DNA of 64,000 nucleotides from Crossiella equi. GTDB taxonomy: Bacteria; Actinomycetota; Actinomycetes; Mycobacteriales; Pseudonocardiaceae. The stretch is from assembly GCF_017876755.1 (NCBI RefSeq), contig NZ_JAGIOO010000001.1, positions 124,001 to 188,000 on the forward strand, given 5' to 3'. This document shows, piece by piece, positions 48,688-58,580 of this stretch. The notes beneath the pieces are model-generated. The model had not been told where the DNA came from. It saw nothing but the letters and a program-made list of their open reading frames with translations, and did not search any database. Each line of letters begins with the position of its first letter. The stretch's first letter is position 1. A program made the translations under genes and the position numbers.

Positions 48688-49191
48688 ATGCGCCACCGCG
48701 TCATCTTCACCGTCACCACCGCCTACACCTGGGTGGCCATGGTCGCCTTCGGCGGCGTGCTGGTGGAAACCGCGCTGCTCTACCCGAACATCTTCCGTGA
48801 CCCGCCCGCCTCGCTGGCCGAGTCGATGGGCTTCTTCCAGGTCGTCGGTCCGGGTGACGTCTTCCGCCCGCTCGGCATGGCCACGGTCGGCCTGGCCGTG
48901 CTCGCCGCGCTGGTCGCCCTGTGGCACCGGCGCGCCCGCTGGTGGTTCCTGGCCAGCCTGCTCGTGCTCGTGGTGGGTGAAGGCCTGTTCTCCGTCCTGT
49001 ACTTCTGGCCGCGCAACACCATCATGTTCACCGAGGGCCTGGCCGTGCACTCCGCGGAGTACCTGCGCCAGGTCGCCGAGGAGTTCGTGCTCGCCCACTA
49101 CGGCCGGGTCGCGCTCACCGCCGTCACCGCGGCGCTGGCCTTCACCGGCCTGCTCGCCGTGCACCGCACCACCGGGAGGCCGCAGCCGTGA
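48688..49191 (+). CDS. Membrane protein of two-component operon
   Basis: 167 residues from ATG 48688 with four hydrophobic segments (TTAYTWVAMVAFGGVLVETA; GMATVGLAVLAALVALW; WFLASLLVLVVGEGLFSVLY; ALTAVTAALAFTGLLAV). FWPRNTIMF before the last segment recalls DUF1772-like proteins, but I am not certain. It is the first gene of a three-gene operon with the histidine kinase, whose GTG overlaps its stop (GTGA). It may be a sensory partner or a target protected by the system. Confidence 0.7.
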   Translation: MRHRVIFTVTTAYTWVAMVAFGGVLVETALLYPNIFRDPPASLAESMGFFQVVGPGDVFRPLGMATVGLAVLAALVALWHRRARWWFLASLLVLVVGEGLFSVLYFWPRNTIMFTEGLAVHSAEYLRQVAEEFVLAHYGRVALTAVTAALAFTGLLAVHRTTGRPQP

Positions 49192-50291
49192 TCCCCAAGC
49201 CGTGGCGCGGGGACGCCGCCCTCGCCGCGCTGGTCCTGCTCGCGGTCGGCGCGGCGGTCACCGCCAGCGTCGGCCGCGCCGGTCCGGACCTGCTCGGCTA
49301 CGCCTTCACCGCGCTGCTCGCGGGCCTGATGTTCCTGCGCCGCCGGCAACCCGAGCTGGTCCTGGTGCTCAGCGGCCTGGCCGTGTTCGCCTACTACTGG
49401 ATCGAGCAGCCCCCGATCGGCCTGGCCGTGCCGCTGGCCGCCGCGGTCTACTCCGCCGCCGAACAGGGCCGCCCGCGGTTCGCGATCGGGACCGTGGCCG
49501 CGCTGATGGTCGTCTCCACCGCCGCCCGGCTGCTGGAGGGCGACGACCCGGCGACGGTGCTGGGCCTGGAGTTCGGCAGCGCGCTGGCCCTGTTCGCCGC
49601 GGTGCTGGCCCTGGGCGACAGCGTGCGCTCCCGCCGCGCCGCCCGCGAGGCCGCGCTTCTGGACCGCGAACGCGAGGCCGCCGCCCGGGTGGAGCAGGAA
49701 CGCCTGCGCATCGCCCGCGACCTGCACGACCTGCTCGCGCACACGGTCTCGGTGATCTCCCTGCACACCGACGTCGCGCGCGAGACCCTGCGCGAGGACC
49801 CGGAACGGGCCGAACGCTCCCTCACCGCCGTGCGCACCGCGTGCAGCGAGGTGGTGCACGAGCTGCGCGCGACCCTGGGTGCCCTGCGCACCACCGAGAA
49901 CGCCCCCGTCCCCGGCCTGGCACGCCTGCCGGAGCTGCTGGCCTCGGCGGGGGAGTCGGGCCTGACCGTGCGCGTGCGCACCGAGGGCGAACCGGGCACG
50001 CTGTCCGCGATGACCGACGCCACCGCCTACCGCGTGCTCCAGGAGTCCCTGAGCAACGTCCGCCGCCACGCCCACGCCTCCACAGTGGACATCACGATGG
50101 CCCACACCCCGGAGGAGCTCACCCTGACCGTCCGCGACAACGGCCGGGGCCCGACCGGCGAGAGCACGGGCTGGGGCATCACCGGCATGCGCGAACGCGT
50201 CCAGCTGCTCGGCGGACGCCTGCACACCACCACCCCACCCGACGGCGGCTTCCAGGTCGAAGCCCGCCTGCCCCTGCGAGGCCGCACGTGA
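49188..50291 (+). CDS. NarL-type sensor histidine kinase
   Basis: 367 residues with about five membrane helices in residues 10-140. A HisKA_3 dimerisation helix has the phospho-acceptor His in RIARDLHDLLAHTVSVISLH. The HATPase domain follows, with N box VLQESLSNVRRHAHASTVDI and G boxes (VRDNGRGPTGESTGWGITGM, RERV). It is typical of short intramembrane-sensing kinases that pair with NarL-type regulators and often respond to envelope-acting antibiotics. It overlaps both neighbours by GTGA. Confidence 0.9.
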   Translation: MIPKPWRGDAALAALVLLAVGAAVTASVGRAGPDLLGYAFTALLAGLMFLRRRQPELVLVLSGLAVFAYYWIEQPPIGLAVPLAAAVYSAAEQGRPRFAIGTVAALMVVSTAARLLEGDDPATVLGLEFGSALALFAAVLALGDSVRSRRAAREAALLDREREAAARVEQERLRIARDLHDLLAHTVSVISLHTDVARETLREDPERAERSLTAVRTACSEVVHELRATLGALRTTENAPVPGLARLPELLASAGESGLTVRVRTEGEPGTLSAMTDATAYRVLQESLSNVRRHAHASTVDITMAHTPEELTLTVRDNGRGPTGESTGWGITGMRERVQLLGGRLHTTTPPDGGFQVEARLPLRGRT

Positions 50292-50947
50292 TCCACGTCG
50301 TCCTGGTCGACGACCAGTACCTGGTCCGCGAAGGTCTCCGGGCCCTGCTGGACCGCGCCGAGGACATCACGGTGGTGGGCGAGGCCGACAACGCCGAAAC
50401 CGGGATCTCCCTGGTGCGCGAGCTGCGCCCGGAGGTGGTGCTGATGGACATCCGCATGCCCGGCACCGACGGCCTGACCGCGACCCGCCGCATCGTGGCG
50501 GACCCGGCCCTGCGCGAGGTCCGGGTGGTCGTCCTGACCACCTTCGACACCGACGAACACCTCTTGGACGCGATGCGTGCGGGCGCCTCGGGCTTCCTGC
50601 TCAAGGACACCGGCCCGGACGACCTCCGCCAGGCGGTCCGCACCATCGCGGGCGGCGACGCCCTGCTGTCCCCCTCCGTCACCCGCCGCGTGATGCAGGC
50701 CGCCGCCGCCACCCCACCCCGCCCCGCCACCGAACGCCTGACCGTCCTCACCGAACGCGAACGCGAGGTCCTCACCCGGGTCGGCACAGGCAGCTCCAAC
50801 GACGAGATCGCCGCCCAGCTCCACATCAGCCCGGCCACGGCCCGAACCCACGTCTCCCGCCTCCTGGCCAAACTCCACGCCCGCGACCGCGCCCAGCTGG
50901 TGGTGCTGGCGTATGAGACCGGCTTGGTCAAGCCAGGGGGCGGGTAG
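50288..50947 (+). CDS. NarL/LuxR-type response regulator
   Basis: 219 residues from GTG 50288. The receiver domain has DD at the N-terminus (LVDDQYLVREGLRALLD), the phospho-acceptor Asp in VVLMDIRMPGTDGLTATRRI, Thr in VVVLTTFDTDEHLLDAMRAG and Lys in GFLLKDT. The LuxR HTH is LTEREREVLTRVGTGSSNDE with IAAQLHISPATARTHVSRLL. It forms the response half of the two-component system encoded just upstream; gene order and overlap leave little doubt. Confidence 0.9.
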   Translation: MIHVVLVDDQYLVREGLRALLDRAEDITVVGEADNAETGISLVRELRPEVVLMDIRMPGTDGLTATRRIVADPALREVRVVVLTTFDTDEHLLDAMRAGASGFLLKDTGPDDLRQAVRTIAGGDALLSPSVTRRVMQAAAATPPRPATERLTVLTEREREVLTRVGTGSSNDEIAAQLHISPATARTHVSRLLAKLHARDRAQLVVLAYETGLVKPGGG

Positions 50948-51061
50948 TCGAGCCCAAGGGCGCTGGCCAGCGGTGTCCTCAGTCACGAGGAGCTCCTCGG
51001 AGCGGTGACGGGGGAGAAGCGGACCGGTGCAGGACCGGCCCGACCAGCCAGGGGGCGCTGA

Positions 51062-51829
51062 TCAGGCCGTGAACGCGATCCACCGCTCCCGCACGGCGAA
51101 CCCCATCTCCTCGTACACGGGCAGCCCGAGCTCGCTGGAGTGCAGGAACGCCGTCCGCGCGCCCGCCGACCACCCGTCCCGCACGGCAGCCGCGGTCAGC
51201 GCCCGGCCGTAGCCGCGCCGCCGGTGGGCGGGCGGCACCGAGACGTTGAAGATCCCGACCAGCCCGTCCACGACGATGCCGAAGGACGTGGCCACGGGCA
51301 CGCCGTCTACCTCCCCGACGTAGGCGCGCATCAGCGGGTGGTCCAGGACGGCGGGGGCGGTCAGCGGTGCGGCGATCTCCCTCGGCAGGCCGTACCCGGC
51401 GGAGAGCGTCCGCTCGTACACCTCGCGTTCGCCGCCACCGACCACGCGGATCCTCAACGGCCCGGGCTCCGGCCAGGGCAGCGAGTCCTCGGCCAGTTCC
51501 CGGGTCATGAACGGCTGCGCGGCGGTGCGGGTGAACCCGAGCCCGGCCACCACGTCCGCCACCTGTGCGGCCGCCGCCTCGTCGCGGACCTGCACGCTCC
51601 AGGGCAGTCCGGCCAGGCGAGGGGAGGCGACGAAGTCCGTGACCTCGTCCGGGTCGGTGGTGGGGGCGATGCAGTAGACGCCGTTGAGCATGGCCAGCGG
51701 GACGCCGCTGATCAGCTCGGCGGTGCCCCGCGCGCCCACGCGGTGGAAGCCGCCGGGCACCGCCTCGGTGAAGTGCGCCATGGCGGTCTGCCACGCCCGG
51801 GCGGCGACGTCGAGTTCCTGCTCAACCAT
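51062..51829 (-). CDS. GNAT-family N-acetyltransferase
   Basis: 255 residues. The C-terminal half is a GNAT domain: VGEVDGVPVATSFGIVVDGL, acetyl-CoA loop VSVPPAHRRRGYGRALTAAA, and FLHSSELGLPVYEEMGFAVR. The N-terminal half (FHRVGARGTAELISGVPLAM, IAPTTDPDEVTDFVASPRL) looks like a second, degenerate GNAT lobe. Tandem GNAT proteins of this length are common in actinomycetes. The target amine is unknown. The 114-base gap to the response regulator shows no gene. Confidence 0.8.
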   Translation of the reverse strand: MVEQELDVAARAWQTAMAHFTEAVPGGFHRVGARGTAELISGVPLAMLNGVYCIAPTTDPDEVTDFVASPRLAGLPWSVQVRDEAAAAQVADVVAGLGFTRTAAQPFMTRELAEDSLPWPEPGPLRIRVVGGGEREVYERTLSAGYGLPREIAAPLTAPAVLDHPLMRAYVGEVDGVPVATSFGIVVDGLVGIFNVSVPPAHRRRGYGRALTAAAVRDGWSAGARTAFLHSSELGLPVYEEMGFAVRERWIAFTA

Positions 51830-51937
51830 GCGGGAAGCGTAGGGACGGCCGGTGGCGGCGGAGCGGCCGACCGGTCTGCCGGGCCCGCGTGTCCCCAGTT
51901 CAGTGCACTGCCGGACACCCGGTTGCGGCTACGCAGA

Positions 51938-51963
51938 GGTATACGTATGCTCATGCGTATACC
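51938..51963. promoter_or_regulatory. 26-bp inverted-repeat operator before EXLDI gene
   Basis: GGTATACGTATG at 51938-51949 and CATGCGTATACC at 51952-51963 form arms matching at 11 of 12 positions around CT. It is embedded in an AT-rich patch and ends 30 bases before the EXLDI gene, consistent with an operator over the promoter of the EXLDI-ABC transporter operon. Confidence 0.65.
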
Positions 51964-51993
51964 AACAAAATGAGTGGGGGCTAGGATGCTGCC

Positions 51994-52539
51994 GTGCCGA
52001 ACAAGACGATCTACGTGTCCGCGGATGACCTGCCGCTGTTCCAGCGGGCGCAGGAGCTGTCCGGGGGCAACCTGTCCTACGCGATCGTCAGCGCACTCCG
52101 GCACTACGTGGCCCTCCAGGAGGACCGCCTGGCCGGGTTCGACGAGGTCGTCGTGCAGGTCGGCACCGGGGTGGGGCGCAAGGTCCGCTTCTCCGGCGTG
52201 CTGCTCGGCGAGTGGGGCAACGCCACCGCGACCCGCGCCGAGATCTACCGCGTGTACCGCTCACGCACGCACAAGTTCGTGCTGCACGTCGAGCGCACCG
52301 GCGAGCACACCACCGCGGATGGCCCGGCCGAGGGCTGGCGCGGGCTGATCGGCATGGGCCGCAACCAGTCGCTCGTCAGCTTCCTCGGCGGCGAGCACAG
52401 CTGGGGCTTCGCCGCGGGCGAGGCCACCCTGGAAGTCTTCGGCAGTCTGGCCGAGCTCCAGGAGAAGGTCCCGGCCAAGCTCTACGAGCTGATCGAGAGC
52501 GCCGCCGAGGCTCCTCCTGTCGAGGACCTCGACATCTGA
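51994..52539 (+). CDS. EXLDI-family protein, probable transporter regulator
   Basis: 181 residues from GTG 51994. The N-terminus VPNKTIYVSADDLPLFQRAQ with ELSGGNLSYAIVSALRHYV looks like a ribbon-helix-helix DNA-binding unit. The protein ends in the family signature E-x-L-D-I (EDLDI). Middle strands include VYRSRTHKFVLHVERTGEHT. EXLDI proteins are found beside ABC exporters in actinomycetes. With the operator upstream and the DrrA-like gene 75 bases downstream, it most likely autoregulates the transporter operon. Confidence 0.85.
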   Translation: MPNKTIYVSADDLPLFQRAQELSGGNLSYAIVSALRHYVALQEDRLAGFDEVVVQVGTGVGRKVRFSGVLLGEWGNATATRAEIYRVYRSRTHKFVLHVERTGEHTTADGPAEGWRGLIGMGRNQSLVSFLGGEHSWGFAAGEATLEVFGSLAELQEKVPAKLYELIESAAEAPPVEDLDI

Positions 52540-52614
52540 CCTCCGCCTCCGGGCGGCTCCCCGCAGGGTCTCGTGCGCCCTGCGATATTCGCTTTCGCAC
52601 ATGCGAGGACGTCA

Positions 52615-53544
52615 ATGATCACCGTTACCGGCCTGCACAAGGCCTACGGGGACCAGGTCGTGCTGGACGGCCTGGACCTGCGGGTCGCCCCGGCCACCAT
52701 CTACGGCCTGCTCGGCCCCAACGGCGCGGGCAAGACCACCGCCGTCCGCATCCTGACCACGCTCATCCGCCCCGACCGCGGTGAGATCACCATCGGCGGC
52801 CACGACCTGCGCACCGAGCCCGCAGCCGTCCGCGCCCTGATTGGCGTGACCGGCCAGTTCTCCGCCGTGGACAACCTGCTCACCGGTGCGGAGAACCTCC
52901 GGCTGATGGCCGACCTGCACCACCTCGGCCGCGCCGAGGGCCACCGCCGCACCCGCGAGCTGCTGGGCCGGTTCGACCTGGCCGACGCCGCCGACAAGAT
53001 CGCGGCGGGCTACTCCGGCGGCATGCGCCGACGCCTGGACCTGGCCATGACCCTGGTCGGCCGCCCCCGGGTGATCTTCCTGGACGAGCCGACCACCGGC
53101 CTGGACCCGCGCAGCCGCCACACCATGTGGCAGACCGTGCAGGACCTGGTGCGCCAGGACGGCGTGACCGTCTTCCTGACCACGCAGTACCTGGAGGAGG
53201 CCGACCAGCTCGCCGACCGGATCGGTGTGCTCGACCACGGCCGCCTGGTCGCCGAGGGCAGCCCGGAGGAGCTCAAGCGTCGCGTCCCGGGCGGGTTCAT
53301 CCGTCTGCGCCTGCCCGACGAGCCCGGGCTGACCGCGGCCGCCCGCCTGTTCCCGGCCGCCACCCGCGAGGAGCTGACCCTCCAGGTGCCCAGCGACTGC
53401 GGGGTGCCGGAGCTGCGCGCGGTGCTGGACCGCCTGGCCGCGCACGCGGTCCGGGTGGACGCGGTCACCGTGCACACCCCCGACCTGGACGACGTCTTCC
53501 TCGCCCTCACCGGCCACGCCGCCACCGAGAAGGAGGTGGCCTGA
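52615..53544 (+). CDS. DrrA-type ABC transporter ATP-binding protein
   Basis: 309 residues from ATG 52615 after GAGGAC. Walker A is GPNGAGKTTAVRILTTLI, the signature is GYSGGMRRRLDLAMTLVG, and Walker B is [20 protein letters not shown] followed by FLTTQYLEEADQLADRIGVL. The H-loop His is replaced by Gln (TTQYLEEAD), a known feature of this daunorubicin-resistance-like group. The C-terminal extension is of DrrA type. It partners the permease that follows with a one-base overlap. Confidence 0.85.
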   Translation: MITVTGLHKAYGDQVVLDGLDLRVAPATIYGLLGPNGAGKTTAVRILTTLIRPDRGEITIGGHDLRTEPAAVRALIGVTGQFSAVDNLLTGAENLRLMADLHHLGRAEGHRRTRELLGRFDLADAADKIAAGYSGGMRRRLDLAMTLVGRPRVIFLDEPTTGLDPRSRHTMWQTVQDLVRQDGVTVFLTTQYLEEADQLADRIGVLDHGRLVAEGSPEELKRRVPGGFIRLRLPDEPGLTAAARLFPAATREELTLQVPSDCGVPELRAVLDRLAAHAVRVDAVTVHTPDLDDVFLALTGHAATEKEVA

Positions 53545-54326
53545 TGACCACCGCGACCCTGCCCCTGCGCGACTCGGTGACGATGTTCCGCCGGGACCTG
53601 CGCCACGCCCTGCGCTACCCGCTGCTGACGGTCAGCACGGTGATCATGCCGCTGTTCATGCTGCTGCTGTTCGTGCTCGTCTTCGGGAACGCGGTGGGCG
53701 GCGCGGTCACCGCGGCGGGTGGCAACGCCAACTACCTCGACTACCTGACCCCGGGCATCCTGGTGATGGCCATCGGCAGTGCGAGCGGCAGCGCGGTCGC
53801 GATCAAGATCTCCTCCGACATGCAGGAGGGCATCATCGACCGCTTCCGCACGATGTCGATCCCCCGCGCCGCCGTGCTGTGGGGACAGGTCCTCGGCAGC
53901 CTGGGCCGCACGCTGGCCAGCCTCGTCCTGGTGACCGTCGTCGCCCTGGTGCTGGGCTTCCGCCCGACGGCGGGTCCGGGGGAGTGGCTGCTGGCGCTGG
54001 GCCTGGTCGTGCTGTTCGCGGTCGCCGTCACCTGGCTGGCGGTGGCGGCCGGACTGGTGGCCAAGACCCCGGGCGGTGCCAACAGCGCGGCCTTCCCGCT
54101 CCAGATGCTGCCGTTCCTGAGCAGCGCGTTCGTCCAACCCGCCGCCATGTCCCCGGGCATGGCCGCGCTCGCGGACTGGCAGCCGTTCACCCCGGTCATC
54201 GACACGCTGCGCGGCCTGCTCACCGGCACCCCGATCGGGTACAGCTGGCTGCTCGCCCTCGGCTGGTGCCTGGTCCTCACCGGCCTCGGCTACGGCCTGG
54301 CCATCCGCCGGTATCAGCGGGACTGA
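53544..54326 (+). CDS. DrrB-type ABC-2 transporter permease
   Basis: 260 residues with six membrane helices. LLTVSTVIMPLFMLLLFVLV forms helix 1; DMQEGIIDRFRTMSIPRAAV is the cytosolic loop signature of ABC-2 drug exporters; FPLQMLPFLSSAFVQPAAMS and GYSWLLALGWCLVLTGLGYG follow. ATG 53544 overlaps the ATPase stop (TGATG). Export of a drug or lipid-like molecule under EXLDI control is inferred. Confidence 0.85.
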   Translation: MTTATLPLRDSVTMFRRDLRHALRYPLLTVSTVIMPLFMLLLFVLVFGNAVGGAVTAAGGNANYLDYLTPGILVMAIGSASGSAVAIKISSDMQEGIIDRFRTMSIPRAAVLWGQVLGSLGRTLASLVLVTVVALVLGFRPTAGPGEWLLALGLVVLFAVAVTWLAVAAGLVAKTPGGANSAAFPLQMLPFLSSAFVQPAAMSPGMAALADWQPFTPVIDTLRGLLTGTPIGYSWLLALGWCLVLTGLGYGLAIRRYQRD

Positions 54327-54349
54327 CCACCCGGACCCAGCACCCGCCG

Positions 54350-54412
54350 GCACGGAGAACGGCTGCGCCCACACCTACGACGTGGACGCGGTGGCCTCGC
54401 TGTCCACCTGAC
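54350..54412 (+). pseudogene. Possible 3' relic of an unknown gene
   Basis: The 21 codons before TGA at 54410-54412 read GTENGCAHTYDVDAVASLST with G or C in every third position, the coding pattern of this genome. No start codon or longer frame supports it, and the sequence before 54350 is the permease tail spacer. It may be the end of a deleted gene or chance. Confidence 0.2.
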
Positions 54413-55552
54413 TCAGGCGTGCGGTCCGACGGTGACCTCGCCGACCGTCAGCTCCGGGACCCCTTCCAGCACCGCGGCCGCCCGCTCCACCTGCTCGGCC
54501 AGCAGCCGCCGCCTGCCCGCTGGCCACCGGCCGCACGGCTCGACCGTCACCACGAGCCGTCGGCCGGAGCGCCGCTGGTGCCACACCCCCGCGACCACAC
54601 CGTCCACCAGCACCACCGGGTAGGCCCCGGCCTGGCCGCGCTTGAGGGCCCGCTGGTTCGCCTTGCCGGGGAAGACCAGGTCGCGGGGGTGGCAGCCGAC
54701 GGAGTAGGCGTCGAAGTAGGGGAGCAGGCACAGGCCGGGGGCGGGCTCGTCGGCGGTGAAGGGGTCATCGGCGTTGAGCCAGCAGTCGACACCGTGCAGC
54801 CGGACCGGGCGCAGGCGGTCGCGGTTGGCCTGGAAGAGCTGGTCGGCCCAGGTGCGTGTGGTGGACAGCCACTGCGCGAAGTGGGCGGGGGTGGCCGGTC
54901 CGTAGGCGTGCAGGTAACGCCGCAGGAGCTCGGCCTGTGCGACGGCGGGCTCCAGTGCGGGCCGGGCACCCCAGCGGAGCGGGCTGGTGTAGGTGGTCTT
55001 GCGGTCCCGGTCCGCGCCGAAGCACAGCACCCCGCGGTAGGCGGCCGGGGCCAGGAGCTGGGCCCAGCGCGGCCAGAAGCCGTTGAAGGCGGGTACGACC
55101 AGCTCCCCGGCCCAGTCACCGGTGCGGGCGACGACCTCGGGGGTGAGCTCGGCCAGGGTGTGCTCGCCCGTGCGCAGGACCTCGTCCAGGGCGGCGACCA
55201 CCTCGTCGGTCTGGCCGGGGGAGAGCCGGACGGCCGGTGGGTAGACGGCGGTGCTGGGCATGGTGGCCAGGGCCCCGGTCCACAGCGGCAGGTCGGCGGT
55301 GGCCAGCAGGTGCACGGTGCCGCGCAGGCCGAAGGTCTTGACCAGGGTGTGGTCCTGCCACAGGGCCCGGCGCACGTCGGCGCGGGTGGCGGCGGGGTGG
55401 CGCAGGCCCAGGGACAGCTCGGCCGCGGTGATGATCTGGGCGTGCACCCCGCACATCGCCTCGGCGATCTCGGCCAGGTCCGTCCTCGGGGTGGTGAGGG
55501 CGTGGCGCCGCATGCGCACCGCGCAGACCTGCTTCCAGTCCATCTCCGGCAT
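54413..55552 (-). CDS. AlkZ-like / HTH_42 winged-helix protein
   Basis: About 379 residues from ATG 55552; an ATG at 55627 would add 25 codons of lower G/C third positions. The HTH_42 pattern is visible: EAMCGVHAQIITAAELSLGL, TFGLRGTVHLLATADLPLWT, YGPATPAHFAQWLSTTRTWA and CLLPYFDAYSVGCHPRDLVF. AlkZ-type members are DNA glycosylases with a Q-x-Q catalytic pair in this first segment; here it reads H-A-Q. It may therefore be a variant glycosylase protecting against a DNA-alkylating product, or a non-catalytic relative. It is convergent to the transporter operon. Confidence 0.75.
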   Translation of the reverse strand: MPEMDWKQVCAVRMRRHALTTPRTDLAEIAEAMCGVHAQIITAAELSLGLRHPAATRADVRRALWQDHTLVKTFGLRGTVHLLATADLPLWTGALATMPSTAVYPPAVRLSPGQTDEVVAALDEVLRTGEHTLAELTPEVVARTGDWAGELVVPAFNGFWPRWAQLLAPAAYRGVLCFGADRDRKTTYTSPLRWGARPALEPAVAQAELLRRYLHAYGPATPAHFAQWLSTTRTWADQLFQANRDRLRPVRLHGVDCWLNADDPFTADEPAPGLCLLPYFDAYSVGCHPRDLVFPGKANQRALKRGQAGAYPVVLVDGVVAGVWHQRRSGRRLVVTVEPCGRWPAGRRRLLAEQVERAAAVLEGVPELTVGEVTVGPHA

Positions 55553-55674
55553 GGGCACACGGTAGATGACCGGCTGCGTGCTTTTCGACAGGATTCGTTG
55601 CCGTTCCGTTTCGTCACGCAAACGCAATGATAACCAAACGATAAGACGAGGTCAGCTCAAGCCGACCGCAGCTA

Positions 55675-55703
55675 ACCTCCGATAATGTTCACTTATCGGA
55701 GGT
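55675..55703. promoter_or_regulatory. Perfect 11-bp inverted repeat, operator-like
   Basis: ACCTCCGATAA at 55675-55685 is repeated inversely as TTATCGGAGGT at 55693-55703 across seven bases. Two further GATAA half sites lie at 55629-55633 and about 55650-55654. The whole 55600-55800 stretch is markedly AT-richer than its surroundings and separates divergent genes. Confidence 0.5.
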
Positions 55704-55719
55704 CAACCAGTAGGAACGT

Positions 55720-55755
55720 CCCGATCCGGTCAACAGGCCCGATCGGGTTTAGTTT
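55720..55755 (+). terminator. Terminator-like stem with T-rich tail
   Basis: CCCGATC at 55720-55726 can pair with GATCGGG at 55741-55747, and TTTAGTTT follows. No rightward gene ends here, so it may instead attenuate transcripts starting further upstream, or CCCGATCGGG (55738-55747) may act as a palindromic operator. Confidence 0.3.
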
Positions 55756-55767
55756 CGTATGATTACG

Positions 55768-55796
55768 TTAGTTAGTGACGATATGACTGCTACGAT
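55768..55796 (+). promoter_or_regulatory. Promoter of the coiled-coil protein gene
   Basis: TTAGTT at 55768-55773 and TACGAT at 55791-55796 are a -35/-10 pair with 17-base spacing. Transcription would start within a few bases of GTG 55803, which has no ribosome binding site, so the mRNA is probably leaderless. Confidence 0.45.
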
Positions 55797-55802
55797 TCCC
55801 CG

Positions 55803-56915
55803 GTGTCGGGAACATGCAACTACCCGGGGTGTGCTCGCCCCGTGGAGCGGACAGGTGGGCCGGGCAGGCCCTCGGAGTACTGCGATCTGCCGGAACACAC
55901 CCGGTGGCGGGCCTGGCGGGAGCGTCAGCGGCTCCAGCAGGAGGAACAAGCCGCGGAAACTAGCGTCACCGTGACGAAACAAGCCCAACCCGTCACTGCG
56001 GCCCGACTACGCGCTGATGAGCTCCTCGTACAGTTCAAGGGGCTCGCCGGACAGCTCAACCAGACCCTCACCGCCGCCGTCGCCGAACTGGCCACCCTCG
56101 CCGACCCGAGCGTGGCCGAAGCCCAGGTGCAGGCCGTGCAGGCCGACGCCGCCCGGCGCATCGCCGAGGCCGAGGCCCAAGCGGTCGCCGCCGAGCAGGC
56201 CCGCCGCGAGTCCGAACACGCCCGCGCCCAAGCCGAGGCCGCTGCCGACGACGCCGCGTCCTCCGCCGAACAGGCAGAGGCGGAGGCGATCACCGCCCTC
56301 GCCGCCAAGGACCACGCCGAGGCCCAGGCCGAAGCGATCGCCCGTCAGGCGGCCGACGAGGTGCTGTCCGCGCGCAACGAGGCCGAGGTGACCATCCAGG
56401 GTGTGCGCCGGGAAGCCGCGGCCGAGGTGGAACGCGCCCAGCAGGAGGCCGTCAACCAGGCCGAGGCCGCCCGCCGTCAGGCGGCCAAGGACGTCGAGCA
56501 GGCCCAGCAGGAGGCCAAGACCTCCATCGCCCAGGTCCAGCGCGACGCGGCCGCCGCGGTGGAACGCGCCCAGCGCGAGGCCACCAACGCCGTGGCCAAG
56601 GCCCAGCAGGACGCCCGCGCCGCCGCCGAGCACGCCGAACGCCAGTCCCAGGTGGCCATCAGCGCGGCCAACAAGGCCCGCGAGGAGGCAGGGGCCCGGG
56701 CCGAACGCGCCGAGCAGTCCGCCCAGGACGCCCGTGCGGAGCTGGAACACCTCCGGCGTGAGCTCACCGAGCTGCGCGAGGCCCACACCCGTGAGCTGAC
56801 CGCCGCGCGTGCCGCCGCCGAGGAACGCCTGGCCGCCCTGGACGAGGCCCGCGCGCAGACCCTGGCCCGGGCCGAACGTGCCGAACGCCAGCTCGACCAG
56901 CTGATGGCCAAGTAG
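55803..56915 (+). CDS. Coiled-coil protein with Cys/His N-terminus
   Basis: 370 residues from GTG 55803. The first 45 residues contain a probable metal-binding module (CNYPGCARPVERTGGPGRPS, then EYCDLPEH): Cys5, Cys10, Cys27 and His32, followed by WRAWRERQR. From about residue 70 to the end it is an Ala/Glu/Gln/Arg heptad coiled coil (for example AEVERAQQEAVNQAEAARRQ) of nearly 300 residues. KfrA-like plasmid proteins and some actinobacterial integrative-element proteins share this layout, as far as I recall. The AT-rich upstream DNA, unlike its neighbours, hints at acquisition. A role in DNA organisation or segregation is a guess. Confidence 0.7.
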   Translation: MSGTCNYPGCARPVERTGGPGRPSEYCDLPEHTRWRAWRERQRLQQEEQAAETSVTVTKQAQPVTAARLRADELLVQFKGLAGQLNQTLTAAVAELATLADPSVAEAQVQAVQADAARRIAEAEAQAVAAEQARRESEHARAQAEAAADDAASSAEQAEAEAITALAAKDHAEAQAEAIARQAADEVLSARNEAEVTIQGVRREAAAEVERAQQEAVNQAEAARRQAAKDVEQAQQEAKTSIAQVQRDAAAAVERAQREATNAVAKAQQDARAAAEHAERQSQVAISAANKAREEAGARAERAEQSAQDARAELEHLRRELTELREAHTRELTAARAAAEERLAALDEARAQTLARAERAERQLDQLMAK

Positions 56916-56925
56916 CGGAAACCGC

Positions 56926-58552
<1,627 letters not shown>

Positions 58553-58580
58553 CGCGACGTCGGGTCCTACCGTCGAGGCC

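Noticed and set aside
55759-55974. Alternative frame starting with ATG at 55759
   Set aside because: It overlaps the coiled-coil gene in another frame, while the Cys/His motif and strong codon bias favour the frame from 55803.
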